Shown here: one piece after another, positions 39,489-50,200 of the stretch
Layout of the letters: each line of letters begins with the position of its first letter
How positions within the stretch are numbered: position 1 is the stretch's first letter
Source of the DNA: an uncultured Pseudomonadota bacterium
GTDB taxonomy: Bacteria > Desulfobacterota > Syntrophorhabdia > Syntrophorhabdales > Syntrophorhabdaceae
Direction: 5' to 3'
Assembly: GCA_937862865.1 (NCBI GenBank)
Contig: CALMFJ010000156.1
Span: forward strand, 1 to 55,124
DNA: 55,124 nucleotides
Notes under the pieces: model-generated
What the model was told of the DNA's origin: nothing
Seen by the model: only the letters and a program-made list of their open reading frames with translations
The model's database searches: none
Made by a program: the position numbers and the translations under genes

Positions 39489-42400
39489 ATGTACAGACTG
39501 GGCATAGATATTGGTTCTGTCAGCATCAACGCGGCGGTCCTGAATGAGAGCGGAAGCATCGTCACGTCGCAGTATATCCGCCACAAGGGAAAACCCTTTG
39601 TCGTCGCGAGGGATGTCATCGAGCAGTGCCTGAGCGGGTATGACATCGAGTTCATGGCAACGACGGGTACGGGGGCGAAGGTCTTCGCCTCGCTTATCGG
39701 GGCGCCTTTCATCAACGAGATCGTTGCCGTGTCGCGGGCAATGGGCAGTCTCTATCCTTCAACGGGAAGCGTCATCGACATCGGAGGCGAGGATTCGAAG
39801 CTGATCATCTTCGAGCATACCGGCAAAAAGAACATCCCGCTCCGCGTGAAGGACTTTTCGATGAACGCCCTGTGCGCCGCAGGCACGGGGTCTTTTCTCG
39901 ACCAGCAGGCATCGCGGCTTCGCTTTACCATAGAGGAGTTCAGCGAGGTTGCGCTCAAGGCTGCCAATATCCCGCGGATAGCCGGACGATGCACGGTTTT
40001 TGCAAAATCCGACATGATCCATCTTCAGCAGATAGCGACCCCCGATTACGAAATCGTGGCAGGGCTGTGCTATGCACTCGCGCGCAACTTCAAGGGCAAT
40101 ATCAGCAAGGGTAAGGAACTCGAAACCCCTGTCGCGTTCATAGGGGGTGTTGCCGCTAATGCGGGGATGAGGAAGGCGATCAAAGATGTCTTTGAACTGA
40201 CCGACGAGACATTTTTTGTACCCGACAACTATACCGCGATCGGGGCGGCAGGGGCAGTTTTTGCCGTTATGCAGGACCCGGCCCTCAAGGTCCCGTTCGC
40301 CGGGCTCGACAGGCTTAACACCTATCTCAACGAGACGAGGGACGAGCCTACGCATGAGCCGCTGGCGATCTCCGAAAAGAACATGAATGTCGCGTACGAG
40401 ATGAAAACCGCCGCACAGAAGACGCTCGTATATCTCGGGGTCGACGTCGGGTCCATCAGCACAAACCTTGTCATTATCGATGAAGAGAGGAATGTCCTCG
40501 CAAAGCGGTACCTGATGACCGAGGGGCGGCCGCTTGAAGCGGTGAAAAGAGGGCTTGCCGAGATCGGCGAGGAGATCGGGGATAAGGTCGAGATCATCGG
40601 CGCGGGCACGACCGGTTCAGGCCGGTACCTGACGGCCGATTTCCTGGGGGCGGACATAGTCCGCAACGAGATAACGGCGCAGGCGCAGGCCGCGATATCG
40701 ATTGACCCTTCTGTCGACACGATCTTCGAGATCGGCGGCCAGGATTCCAAGTATATCAGCATCGACAACGGTGTCATCGTGGATTTCGAAATGAACAAGG
40801 CATGCGCCGCCGGCACGGGGTCCTTTCTCGAGGAACAGGCGGAAAGGCTCGACATATCGATCAAGGAAGAATTCGGGAAGCTGGCGCTTCAGTCAAAGAA
40901 GCCGGTCAAGATGGGGGAGCGCTGCACCGTGTTCATCGAGTCGGACGTCATCCACCAGCAGCAGCGGGGCGCCGACCGTGAAGATATCGTGAGCGGCCTC
41001 GCCTATTCTATCGTCCAGAATTACTTGAACAAGGTCGTTGTCGACCGGCGGGTCGGCAAAAGGATATTTTTCCAGGGCGGCACCGCCTTCAATAAAGGCG
41101 TTGTGGCTGCCTTCGAGAAGATTGTCGGGGCGTCGATAACCGTCCCTCCCCACCACGACGTGACGGGCGCGATCGGTGTCGCCATCCTTGCGATGAAGGA
41201 GAGAACGTGGGAGACGAGCGGCTTCAAGGGATTTGACCTCAGCAGGCGGCCGTACGCGGTCGACACGTTCGAATGTAAAGGTTGTGAGAACCTCTGCGAG
41301 ATACGCAAGGTCACCGTGGAGAACGAGGCGCCGCTCTATTACGGGAGCAGGTGTGAGAAATATGATGTTGTCCGCAAGGGCGGCAGAAAGGACATGGTGG
41401 ACCTTTTTTCGCAGCGCGAGCAGCTCCTCGATGAGACCTACGGCAAAGGCGGCGGAAAACACACGATCGGCATACCGAAGGTCCTCCACATGCACGAGCT
41501 TCTGCCGTTCTGGAAGGTCTTTCTCACGGAGCTCGGTTTCAATGTGGTCGTTTCGGACATGACGAACAAAAAGACGGTGCGGGACGGCGTCGAGAACATC
41601 ATCGTCGAGAGCTGCTTCCCGATAAAACTTGCCCACGGGCACGTGATGAACCTTATCCGGAAGGATATCCGCAATATATTCATCCCGAGCGTGATCAGCC
41701 TCAAGAAGCCGTCGGAGCATGCGAGAAATTCCTTTGCGTGTCCCTATGCCCAGTCCCTTCCCTATACTATAAAAGGCTCGATCGACTTCGATCACAAAGG
41801 GGTGAGGGTCTTTACTCCCATCATCAGGTTCGGTGAGGGAAACGAGACCGTTCTTAACGACCTCACCGAACATTTGAAACCGTACAGGATATCGAAAAGG
41901 AGAGTGAAGGACGCATTTGAAAAAGCGACCAGGGTCCAGGACTCTTTCTACACCCGCCTGACACAGATGGGAAACGCCTTCCTGCGTTCCCTCGGGAGAG
42001 ATGAGAAGGTGATGGTGATAATCGGGCGGCCATACAACAGTGCGGACGCCGGTGCGAACCTCAACATCCACAAGAAACTGCTCAGCCTCGGAGTGAAGGC
42101 GGTCCCGATGGACATGCTGCCCGTGAACGAAATGATCGAAGACCCGGCCGACCTCGAACAGATGTACTGGGGATACGGCCAGAAGATACTCAAGGCCGCC
42201 CGGGCCGTGAAGAACAACCGGAACCTGTACGCGATCTACGTGACGAGCTTCGGGTGCGGCCCCGATTCCTTCATCTCCCATTTCTTCAAGAAGATAATGG
42301 GGAACAAGCCGTACCTTCAGCTCGAGATCGATGAGCACAGCGCCGATGCGGGCGTCGTCACGCGGCTTGAGGCCTTCCTCGACAGTATTAACAATGCGCA

Positions 42401-43634
42401 TTTCGACGAGCACATACCGGAGCGGGAACAGGTCCCTTTCGAATTGAACGGGAAGCGCCGGAAGATCTATGTCCCCTACATGTCCGACCATGCGCATACC
42501 CTCGCGGCGGCCTTCAGGGGGTGCGGGGTGAATGCCGAGGTCATCAAGGAATCCACCGAGGAGACCGTTCTCATAGGGAGGCGCTTTACGTCGGGCAAAG
42601 AATGTTATCCCTGCATCCTGACGACAGGGGACATGCTCCGTGTTGTCCGCAGCCCCGATTTCGACCCTGAGAAGAGCGCTTTTTTCATGCCGTCCGGGGA
42701 GGGCCCCTGCCGTTTCGGGCAGTATAACCGTTTTCACAGGATGGTCCTTGACGAGGAAGGATATGCCAATGTCCCCATATACGCCCCGAACCAGGACCAC
42801 CGGTTCTACAAGCAATTGAACATCGTCGGGGGCAAGTTCCGGCGCCTCGGCTGGAGGGCGGTTGTCGCAGCCGACCTGTTGGCAAAGATCCTTCATGAGA
42901 TACGCCCGTATGAAAAAATACCCGGACAGACAGACAGGATATACAGAGAATCCATGGAGGAGGTGTGCCGGTGCGTGGAAAGGGGTGCCCGGGACATCGA
43001 CGCCGTGCTCAGGGATATCCTGGGTAAATTCTCATCGGTCGAACGCACTCAGGGAAAAAGGCCTGTCATAGGGGTCGTCGGTGAGATCTACATCCGCTCG
43101 AACAGGTTCAGCAACGCTGACCTTATACGGACGGTGGAGGACTTAGGCGGCGAGGTGTGGCTCGCCCCCGTTTCCGAATGGATATCCTACGTGAATTACA
43201 CGGGGAAAAGGAAAAGCAAAAAGAGGGACAGCCTGCTCGGCGTTATCGATTTTCTGATCACCGAGTACATACAGAACAAGGACGAACACCTGATGGAAGA
43301 GATCTTCGTGCCTTTCATAAAGTACGGCCCCGAGCCGAAGATAAAGGACATCCTGGAGAAGGCAAGCCCGTACATACATGACAGCTTCGAGGGTGAGGCA
43401 GTGCTCACCGTCGGCAAGAGCGTCGATTTCGCCCGTAAAGGGGTTGCGGGCATCATCAATGCAATGCCGTTCACCTGCATGCCCGGTACGATATCGAGCG
43501 CGATCATGCGCCTCATACAGAAGGACCATGACATACCCGTGATCAATGTCGCGTACGACGGGCAGGGCAATACGAACATCCTGACGAGGCTCGAGGCGTT
43601 CATGCACCAGGTAAAGGAGCATATCAGGAGTTAA
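39489..43634 (+). CDS. Giant acyl-CoA dehydratase activase-related ATPase (two fused BcrAD/BadFG domains)
   Basis: A 1381-residue protein. Residues 1-260 and about 310-590 are two complete ASKHA ATPase activase domains of the HgdC/BadF/BcrA type, each with GxDxGS (GIDIGSVSIN; GVDVGSISTN), an IGGxDSK loop and two cluster cysteines (CAAGTGSFL and GRC/GERCTVF: C129/C168 and C439/C479). Normal activases are homodimers sharing one 4Fe-4S cluster, so this is a fused pseudodimer. A cysteine cluster ECKGCENLC follows near 610. A large C-terminal region contains the DUF2229-like part (LPFWKVFLTELGFNVVVSDM) and 2-hydroxyacyl-CoA-dehydratase-like sequence. ATG 39489 has GAGGGGA upstream. Substrate unknown. 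The gene is followed directly by a CorC-type gene. Confidence 0.9.
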   Translation: MYRLGIDIGSVSINAAVLNESGSIVTSQYIRHKGKPFVVARDVIEQCLSGYDIEFMATTGTGAKVFASLIGAPFINEIVAVSRAMGSLYPSTGSVIDIGGEDSKLIIFEHTGKKNIPLRVKDFSMNALCAAGTGSFLDQQASRLRFTIEEFSEVALKAANIPRIAGRCTVFAKSDMIHLQQIATPDYEIVAGLCYALARNFKGNISKGKELETPVAFIGGVAANAGMRKAIKDVFELTDETFFVPDNYTAIGAAGAVFAVMQDPALKVPFAGLDRLNTYLNETRDEPTHEPLAISEKNMNVAYEMKTAAQKTLVYLGVDVGSISTNLVIIDEERNVLAKRYLMTEGRPLEAVKRGLAEIGEEIGDKVEIIGAGTTGSGRYLTADFLGADIVRNEITAQAQAAISIDPSVDTIFEIGGQDSKYISIDNGVIVDFEMNKACAAGTGSFLEEQAERLDISIKEEFGKLALQSKKPVKMGERCTVFIESDVIHQQQRGADREDIVSGLAYSIVQNYLNKVVVDRRVGKRIFFQGGTAFNKGVVAAFEKIVGASITVPPHHDVTGAIGVAILAMKERTWETSGFKGFDLSRRPYAVDTFECKGCENLCEIRKVTVENEAPLYYGSRCEKYDVVRKGGRKDMVDLFSQREQLLDETYGKGGGKHTIGIPKVLHMHELLPFWKVFLTELGFNVVVSDMTNKKTVRDGVENIIVESCFPIKLAHGHVMNLIRKDIRNIFIPSVISLKKPSEHARNSFACPYAQSLPYTIKGSIDFDHKGVRVFTPIIRFGEGNETVLNDLTEHLKPYRISKRRVKDAFEKATRVQDSFYTRLTQMGNAFLRSLGRDEKVMVIIGRPYNSADAGANLNIHKKLLSLGVKAVPMDMLPVNEMIEDPADLEQMYWGYGQKILKAARAVKNNRNLYAIYVTSFGCGPDSFISHFFKKIMGNKPYLQLEIDEHSADAGVVTRLEAFLDSINNAHFDEHIPEREQVPFELNGKRRKIYVPYMSDHAHTLAAAFRGCGVNAEVIKESTEETVLIGRRFTSGKECYPCILTTGDMLRVVRSPDFDPEKSAFFMPSGEGPCRFGQYNRFHRMVLDEEGYANVPIYAPNQDHRFYKQLNIVGGKFRRLGWRAVVAADLLAKILHEIRPYEKIPGQTDRIYRESMEEVCRCVERGARDIDAVLRDILGKFSSVERTQGKRPVIGVVGEIYIRSNRFSNADLIRTVEDLGGEVWLAPVSEWISYVNYTGKRKSKKRDSLLGVIDFLITEYIQNKDEHLMEEIFVPFIKYGPEPKIKDILEKASPYIHDSFEGEAVLTVGKSVDFARKGVAGIINAMPFTCMPGTISSAIMRLIQKDHDIPVINVAYDGQGNTNILTRLEAFMHQVKEHIRS

Positions 43635-44936
43635 ATGGGCAATCCACTCATCGATATCATCATAATCATTGTTCTTCTGGTCTTGAACGGCATTTTTTCC
43701 GCCGCCGAGACGGCGATCGTCGCGTCCCGCAAGAGCAAGATCAAGGAGCTCCAGAAAAAGAGACAGGACCGGAGGATCGATATCCTCCTCGGCATGAAGG
43801 AGAACCCGGAACGTTTTCTCTCGACCGTCCAGATAGGCATCACCCTTTTCGGTACGCTCGCTTCCGCGATCAGCGGCGTCATGGCCACGAAATACCTGAT
43901 GCCCTATATAAGCAGGGTTGAGTTCCTGAAGCCCGTTTCTGAATCGATATCCGTTGCCGTCGTTGTCATCGTCCTTACGTATCTCTTTATCGTCTTCGGG
44001 GAGCTCGTCCCGAAATACATCGGCCTCCATTATAAGGAAAAAGCGGCACTCGCGGTACTGCCCCTTTTTAACATCGTGTCCCGTATTTTTTCCATTTTCG
44101 TCAATTTCCTGTCCGTCACAACGCTCTTTTTCGTCAAGGCCCTTGGCCTCGGCAAAGGGGAAGAGCACATAGGGAAAGGCGAGATCAAGATCCTTCTCGA
44201 GGAGGGCAGGCGCAAGGGTGTCTTCGACAAAACGGAAGAAGAGCTGATAAACAGGGTCTTTCGCTTCAGCGACCGCTCCGTGCGCGAGGTAATGGTGTCG
44301 CGGCCCAACGTGTATGCCATCGATGCGGATGAAAGCAAGGAAAAGATCCTGGAATACATTATCGAAAATGAGTTCTCGCGGTACCCGGTCTACCGGGAAA
44401 GCTTGGATAACATCATCGGTTTCGTTTACCAGAAGGACATATCGCGCCAGATCTGGAGGGACCCGGAATTATTCCAGCTGGAAAGGCTCATGAAGCGCCC
44501 GTTCTTTGTACCATCGACGATGGAGGTCAGCGTGCTTTTGAAGCAGATGCAGCGCACGCGTCTCCACCTTGCCGTTGTCATCGACGAATACGGGACGACC
44601 GTCGGCATCATCACACTGGAAGACATAGTGGAGGAGATCTTCGGCGAGATCCTCGATGAAACGGATGTCGACGATAAGATAGAGCGCCATCGCGACGGGT
44701 CGTATCTTATCGACGCGTCCTACTCGGTCCGCGACCTCAACAACCGCCTCGACCTCGAACTGCCCGAATCACCCGACTATGAGACCCTCGGCGGATTCGT
44801 GACGACACAGCTCCAGGAGATCGCAAAGGGAGGAGAGGTCGTCTATTACGGCCGCTACCGTTTCACGGTGGTCGATGTAGATGCAAGGCGGATAGTAAAA
44901 GTGAAATTCGAAAGATTGGCGAAAACCAGGCTATAG
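43635..44936 (+). CDS. CNNM/CBS/CorC-HlyC-type membrane transporter
   Basis: A 433-residue protein. The N-terminal half is a DUF21/CNNM membrane domain (about four helices: IIIIIVLLVLNGIFSAAETA at the start, then FLSTVQIGITLFGTLASAIS and IVLTYLFIVFGELVPKYIGL). Two CBS domains follow (VREVMVSRPNVYAIDADESK; FFVPSTMEVSVLLKQMQRTR, ending DEYGTTVGIITLEDIVEEIF). A C-terminal CorC/HlyC domain comes last (DYETLGGFVTTQLQEIA). Such proteins export magnesium or cobalt or are of unknown transport role; 'hemolysin' is a legacy name. It starts immediately after the activase stop, so co-expression is probable. The last codon and TAG stop lie in a CTATAGC heptamer. Confidence 0.9.
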   Translation: MGNPLIDIIIIIVLLVLNGIFSAAETAIVASRKSKIKELQKKRQDRRIDILLGMKENPERFLSTVQIGITLFGTLASAISGVMATKYLMPYISRVEFLKPVSESISVAVVVIVLTYLFIVFGELVPKYIGLHYKEKAALAVLPLFNIVSRIFSIFVNFLSVTTLFFVKALGLGKGEEHIGKGEIKILLEEGRRKGVFDKTEEELINRVFRFSDRSVREVMVSRPNVYAIDADESKEKILEYIIENEFSRYPVYRESLDNIIGFVYQKDISRQIWRDPELFQLERLMKRPFFVPSTMEVSVLLKQMQRTRLHLAVVIDEYGTTVGIITLEDIVEEIFGEILDETDVDDKIERHRDGSYLIDASYSVRDLNNRLDLELPESPDYETLGGFVTTQLQEIAKGGEVVYYGRYRFTVVDVDARRIVKVKFERLAKTRL

Positions 44937-44965
44937 CCCATAGCCTATCGCCCATAGCCCATAGC
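44931..44965. repeat. Heptanucleotide repeat array (5 units) between the CorC gene and pgi
   Basis: CTATAGC, CCATAGC, CTATCGC, CCATAGC, CCATAGC fill 35 bases. The units are the reverse complement type of the AGGCNAT/GGGCAAT units seen near fdhD and motB. The first unit contains the TAG stop of the upstream gene. The array ends at the pgi stop codon of the convergent operon (44966). Only one arm is present here, so no long hairpin forms. Confidence 0.9.
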
Positions 44966-46324
44966 CTAAAATATTATCTGCCGTACCGGACAGCAGAGGA
45001 AATTGTCGGTTTTTTCCTTTTCCTTCTCGAACCCTTCTTTGCCCATCATCGCCTTTGTGTAGATCTTGCCCTGTTCGACGCCGGGCTGGGCGAAGGCGTT
45101 CACGCCGAGGAGGTTTCCCATGAAGGCTGTGACCATCTCGAAGAGGTAGAAAAGGGCCCCGATGTTGTAGTCGCTCACTTCGTCGAGCATTAGCGCGATA
45201 TTGGGTGTACCGGCGTCGGTCAGCGACATGCGCGTTCCCTGGAACTCGGCGTGGAACAGGTCCTTCATGTCCTTGTTGGCAAGATACGCAACGTCATCGA
45301 GGTAACCGAAACTGTCGGGGATCGGCGCTTCGCTCGTCGCACTGTAAAGGAGGAGGATGCACTTGTCTTTCGGCCCCTCCACATAAAGCTGCAGTTGGGA
45401 GTGCTGATCGGTGACACCCACGGACCGTGCCGGGGTAGGCCCGGACCCCTTCTTGCCGAGGCTTTCCGCTTCAAGTTGCCGGAACCAGTTCGCAAAGGCG
45501 GCCAGCCGTTCGCAGTAGGGCATCATGACGTGAATGGGCTTGCCGTTCTTGTACATGAGATAGAGTATCGCGGCAAGCGTGAAGGCCATGTTCTCTTCGG
45601 CATCGTACCTCACGATATGCGCCGCCATGCCGGCTGCACCGTCCGACATCTTCTTTATGTTGATCCCCATCAATAAGGATGGAAAAAGGCCGACCGGCGT
45701 CAGCACCGAGAACCTGCCTCCGATCCCCGGCGGAAGGTTGAGGACGGCGTAGCCTTCCTTCTGTGCGATCGTGTTGAGGAGCCCTTTGTCGATGTCGGTG
45801 ATCAGGATGATCCTGTCCCTGTAACCGTCGGCTTTCTTCATCAGCTCGTTGAAAAGCATGAACTGCGAAATGGTCTCCGGTGTCTCGCCCGACTTGCTGA
45901 TGACAACAAGCAAGGTACGGTCGATATCCGGCAGGACGGTTTCGACGACCGCGGTCATCTTATGCGGATCGATATTGTCGAGGATGAAATAACGCGGTTT
46001 CCCGTTGCGGAAACGCTCGTCCATGTTATGAAAAGGATGGAGCAGGGCCTCGAAGATCGTCTGCGTGCCGAGCGATGACCCGCCTATGCCGAGAATGACC
46101 AGGTTCTTAATGTTCATTTTTGAAACCCTTTCGGCAAGGGCATTCATCTCGTTGAACTGGAAGCGCATCGAGGGGAGCATCATGAATGGGAAAGGCTTCG
46201 TGAGCAGTCTCGCATAATATTCACTGAGCTTGCCCAGCGTCAGCCTGAGGTCATTTTCCTCGATGCCGTTTTCGCCGACAGCGCCGGCGAGCACGTTGGA
46301 AAGGTCCATCGTTATTGTCCTCAT
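44966..46324 (-). CDS. pgi: Glucose-6-phosphate isomerase
   Basis: Pgi interconverts glucose-6- and fructose-6-phosphate. The 452-residue product has the SIS-type fold: KNLVILGIGGSSLGTQTIFE, LLVVISKSGETPETISQFML, GIGGRFSVLTPVGLFP (motif with catalytic residues), LEAESLGKKGSGPTPARSVG and TDQHSQLQLYVEGPKDKCIL. The C-terminus has GALFYLFEMVTAFMGNLLGV then NAFAQPGVEQGK. The length fits the shorter bacterial/archaeal-like Pgi group. The start overlaps accA by four bases (ATGA). It is the last gene of guaB-guaA-dnaE-accA-pgi and ends next to the heptamer array. Confidence 0.96.
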   Translation of the reverse strand: MRTITMDLSNVLAGAVGENGIEENDLRLTLGKLSEYYARLLTKPFPFMMLPSMRFQFNEMNALAERVSKMNIKNLVILGIGGSSLGTQTIFEALLHPFHNMDERFRNGKPRYFILDNIDPHKMTAVVETVLPDIDRTLLVVISKSGETPETISQFMLFNELMKKADGYRDRIILITDIDKGLLNTIAQKEGYAVLNLPPGIGGRFSVLTPVGLFPSLLMGINIKKMSDGAAGMAAHIVRYDAEENMAFTLAAILYLMYKNGKPIHVMMPYCERLAAFANWFRQLEAESLGKKGSGPTPARSVGVTDQHSQLQLYVEGPKDKCILLLYSATSEAPIPDSFGYLDDVAYLANKDMKDLFHAEFQGTRMSLTDAGTPNIALMLDEVSDYNIGALFYLFEMVTAFMGNLLGVNAFAQPGVEQGKIYTKAMMGKEGFEKEKEKTDNFLCCPVRQIIF

Positions 46325-47283
46325 CGCCTCTTCTCCTCGAATACTCCCATGTTGCGGAATTTTTCGTAGCGCATGGCTTTGAGCGTGTCGGGCTCCGTAC
46401 CGATCAGGTCGTTCAAATGCTTTGCAATGACTGACCGCGTGTTCTCGAACGTTTCCTGCCAGCTCCTGTGGGCGCCGCCGAAGGGCTCGGGAATCAGGTC
46501 ATCAGCCACTTTGAGATTGAGAAGGTCCCGCGCAGTAGGTTTTAAGGCGTCTGCGGCGAGATGGCCCTTGGAACCGTCCCTCCAGAGGATGGCCGCGCAG
46601 CCTTCGGGAGAGATAACCGAGTATGTCGCATTCTCGAGCATGAGGAGCCGGTTGCCGACGCCGATGGCCAGGGCCCCGCCGCTTCCCCCTTCGCCGATTA
46701 CGACAGAGATGATGGGAACGCCGAGGGAGAACATGAAAAATATGCTCGACGCTATCGCTTCCGCCTGTCCGCGTTCCTCTGCCCCGACCCCCGGAAAGGC
46801 ACCGGGCGTGTCGATGAAGGTGATGATCGGTTTCCCCCAGCGGGCCGCCATGTCCATGACACGCATGGCCTTGCGGTAACCATCGGGGTGTGCCATGCCG
46901 AAATTCCTGTGGGCCATTTCGCGGACGTCCTTACCTTTCTGGTGGCCGACGACGGCGACGTTTATCCCCTCGAACCGGGCGAACCCGGCTACCAGGGCCG
47001 CATCGTCCTTGAACTTGCGGTCGCCGTGGAGTTCGACGAAATCCGTGAAGACGCTGTGGATGTAATCGAGCGTGTGCGGCCTGTTGAGGTGGCGCGACAG
47101 GTGCGACCGCTGCCAGTTGGAAAGCTCCGAATATATCTCTTTTTCGAGCCGGGAGATTTTCTTCCGCAGGACCGCCAGCTCCTTCGAGTAGTGCGGGTCT
47201 TTCTCATCATAGAAACGCTCTATTTCGAAGATCCGTCTTTCGAGCGGTTCAAGCTTCTTTTCAAAATCAAGGTAATATCTCAT
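46321..47283 (-). CDS. accA: Acetyl-CoA carboxylase carboxyltransferase subunit alpha
   Basis: AccA is half of the carboxyltransferase that makes malonyl-CoA for fatty acids. The 320-residue product has the standard helical N-terminus (YYLDFEKKLEPLERRIFEIE), WQRSHLSRHLNRPHTLDYIH, FEGINVAVVGHQKGKDVREM, GKPIITFIDTPGAFPGVGAE, and GGSGGALAIGVGNRLLMLEN with YSVISPEGCAAILWRDGSKG. It overlaps dnaE by 17 bases and pgi by four. The dnaE-accA pairing is common in bacteria. No accD is in the window. No anomalies are seen. Confidence 0.97.
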   Translation of the reverse strand: MRYYLDFEKKLEPLERRIFEIERFYDEKDPHYSKELAVLRKKISRLEKEIYSELSNWQRSHLSRHLNRPHTLDYIHSVFTDFVELHGDRKFKDDAALVAGFARFEGINVAVVGHQKGKDVREMAHRNFGMAHPDGYRKAMRVMDMAARWGKPIITFIDTPGAFPGVGAEERGQAEAIASSIFFMFSLGVPIISVVIGEGGSGGALAIGVGNRLLMLENATYSVISPEGCAAILWRDGSKGHLAADALKPTARDLLNLKVADDLIPEPFGGAHRSWQETFENTRSVIAKHLNDLIGTEPDTLKAMRYEKFRNMGVFEEKRR

Positions 47284-50200
47284 CGACGACCTCTACGTCT
47301 ATGCCTTTTTTAAAATGTTTCAATATAACATCTTTCTTCTTCGGGTCAATCTTAATATTTCTGACCGGTACCGACTGTTTTTCGCCGTTCAGCCTGAATT
47401 CGAGGAGCACGGCTGACCTGCCGCGCGTGCTGACAAGGATATCCTTGAGCACCCTGAGCTGATCTTTCCTGATGATCTCGCAGTGCACCGTGATCTTGAC
47501 CGTCTTCAATAATTCCCCTGTGAGCGATTCGAGAAGCGCCACACTTTTCGCCTTGATCTTCACTGCGCTCTCGTCGGTCTTTTCCAGCGTGCCCGTGACC
47601 ATAAGCGGTTTGCCGCTCTGGATCATGGAATACTGTTTCCCGTACAGGTCGGGGAAAAATATGACCTCTACGATCCCTTTCGTGTCCTCGAGGTTCACGT
47701 AGGCCATCCTGCTGCCGTTCCTTGTCGTTATCTCGCGCAGGGTGCTCACGATCCCGGCAACATCGACGTCATCCTGGTTGTCCGCTTCCTTGAGGGCCTG
47801 ACTGTCGTAGGGGGTGAGCTCCGCGATCAGGTTCTCGAAAGGTTTCAGAGGGTGCTTGCTGAAATAGAAGCCGAGGGCCTCCTTTTCCCCGCTTAAGATC
47901 TCGTCGTGGGTAAGTTCCTCCATAGCGGGGATATCGAACGACACGGTTGCCTCTTCCACATCGCTCTCGCCGAATATACTGCCCTGTTTCAGGTTCGTCT
48001 TCGTGTCGCGCTTTGTCAGCCTGTCGAGCATTTCCTGGGCAAGGTAGAGGACCTGAGAGCGTTTCAGGCCGAGACTGTCGAAACACCCGGCGTGCGCCAG
48101 GCTTTCGATGACCTTCTTGTTGACCTTGCGCGAATCGATCACGCCGCAGAAGTGCACGAACGACTTGAACCCGCCGGCCTCCCTGCGCGCCTGTATTATG
48201 CTCTCTATCGCGGCTTCGCCGACGTTGCGGATACCGGAGAGGCCATACCGTATCTTCCCCTCGACAATGGCGAAATCGCTCTGGCTCATATTGATATCGG
48301 GAGGCAGGATCTCGATGCCGGATTCGCGGCATTCGCCGATGTACTTGACGAGCTTGTCGGTGTCGCCGACCTCGGTCGTCAGCATGGCCGCAAAATAGTG
48401 TATCGGGTAATGGGCCTTGAGGTATGCCGTCTGGTACGCGATGTAGCCGTAGGCGGTGCTGTGGGACTTGTTGAAGCCGTACTCGCCGAAACGCTGTATG
48501 ACGTCGTATATCTTCTCGGCAACGTCTTTCGGCACACTGTTCGCGACCGAACCGTCGACGAACTGCTGCTTGTACATTTCAAGCTGTTCGGGGATCTTCT
48601 TGCTCATCGCCTTGCGCAGGGCATCGGCGTCCTTCATTGAGAACCCTGCAAGCACCGAGGCGATCTTCATGATCTGTTCCTGGTATATGATGACCCCGTA
48701 TGTGTCGTGGAGGATCTCCTTGAGCTTGGGAGTCTCGTACGTCACCTGGGAGGGGTCGTTCCGTCGCTTGATGAACTCGTCCACCATGCCGCTTTTCAAG
48801 GGGCCAGGCCGGTAGAGGGCGATCAAAGGCATGATATCGTCGAACTGAGACGGCTTGAGCCGCGTAAGAAGATCGCGCATCCCGCGGCTTTCAAGCTGGA
48901 AGACGCCGGACGTGTTTCCTGAGGACAGGAGGTCGTAGGTTTTCTTATCGTCGAGCGGAAGCTGCGCCAGGTCTATGTCGATCCCCTCCTCCTTGAGGAG
49001 CTTCACGACGGTATCCATAAGGGTCAGCGTCTCAAGACCGAGAAAGTCGATCTTGATGAGGCCGATCTTCTCGATCATCTTCATATCATACTGCGTCACG
49101 GTCTCATCGTGTTTTCCTTTGTAGAGGGGAAGGTATTCCGACAGGTGCTTGTTGGCGATCACGATCCCGGCGGCGTGCGTGGATGCGTGCCGCGCGAGGC
49201 CCTCGACAACGGATGCGTTATCGAGAAGCTCCCGGATGCGATCGTCGGTCTCGTACAGTTCCCGTATCTGGGGCTCTTCGTTTATAGCCCGTTCTATCCC
49301 CCTGTCCCCGGATGTGATGAGCTTGGCGATCTTGTCGACCTCGGCGTAGGGCATGCCGAGCGCCCTGCCGACATCGCGGACCGCGGCCTTCGATTGCATT
49401 GTCCCGAAGGTCGTGATCTGGGCGACGTTGTCCTTGCCGTATTTGTCGGTCACGTATTGTATGACCTCGTCGCGCCCTTTTCTGCAGAAATCGACGTCGA
49501 TATCGGGCATGCTGATGCGTTCGGGGTTCAAGAACCTTTCGAAGATAAGGTCGTATTTTATCGGCTCTATATCCGTGATCCCGAGGCAGTAGGCGATCAG
49601 GCTCCCGGCCGCCGAGCCCCTGCCCGGCCCGACAGGGATGCCGTGGGTCTTCGCATAGTTGATGAAATCGGCCACGATCAGAAAATAGCCGGAAAACCCG
49701 GTCTTCTTGATGACCCCCATTTCATAGCTGAAGCGGTCCTCGTACCTTTTTCCCAGGTCCTCGTCGAACGAATCATAGCGCGACCGTATCTCGGGCATTC
49801 TCTTCATGAACCCTTCCCGGGACAGCTCTTCGAAGTAGTCGTTGAGGTCCATGTCGGCGGGCGGGTGGAACTCGGGAAAATGGTAGGTCTTCATGTCGAT
49901 CGTGACGTTGCACATCTCCGCGATGCGCATCGTGTTCGACAGGGCCTCGGGGTAGCGGGAAAATGCGAGCGCGATCTCGTCGGGGGATTTGAAATAGAAC
50001 TGATCGGTCGAGAAGCTCAGACGGTCCTTGTCATTGACCGTTTTTCCCGTCTGGATGCACAGGAGAAGCTCGTGCGCCTTCGCCTCTTCGCGGCGCAGGT
50101 AGTGGCAGTCGTTCGTCGCCACGATCGGGACGTTGTAGTAGGACGAAAGCTCTATGAGGCGCTCGTTCACAACCTTCTGCTCCTCGAGCCCGTTGTCCTG

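Noticed and set aside
40893-42896. Long open frame (667 codons) on the minus strand inside the activase gene
   Set aside because: It is antisense to a clearly recognised protein, has no known domain and arises from codon bias in GC-rich DNA.
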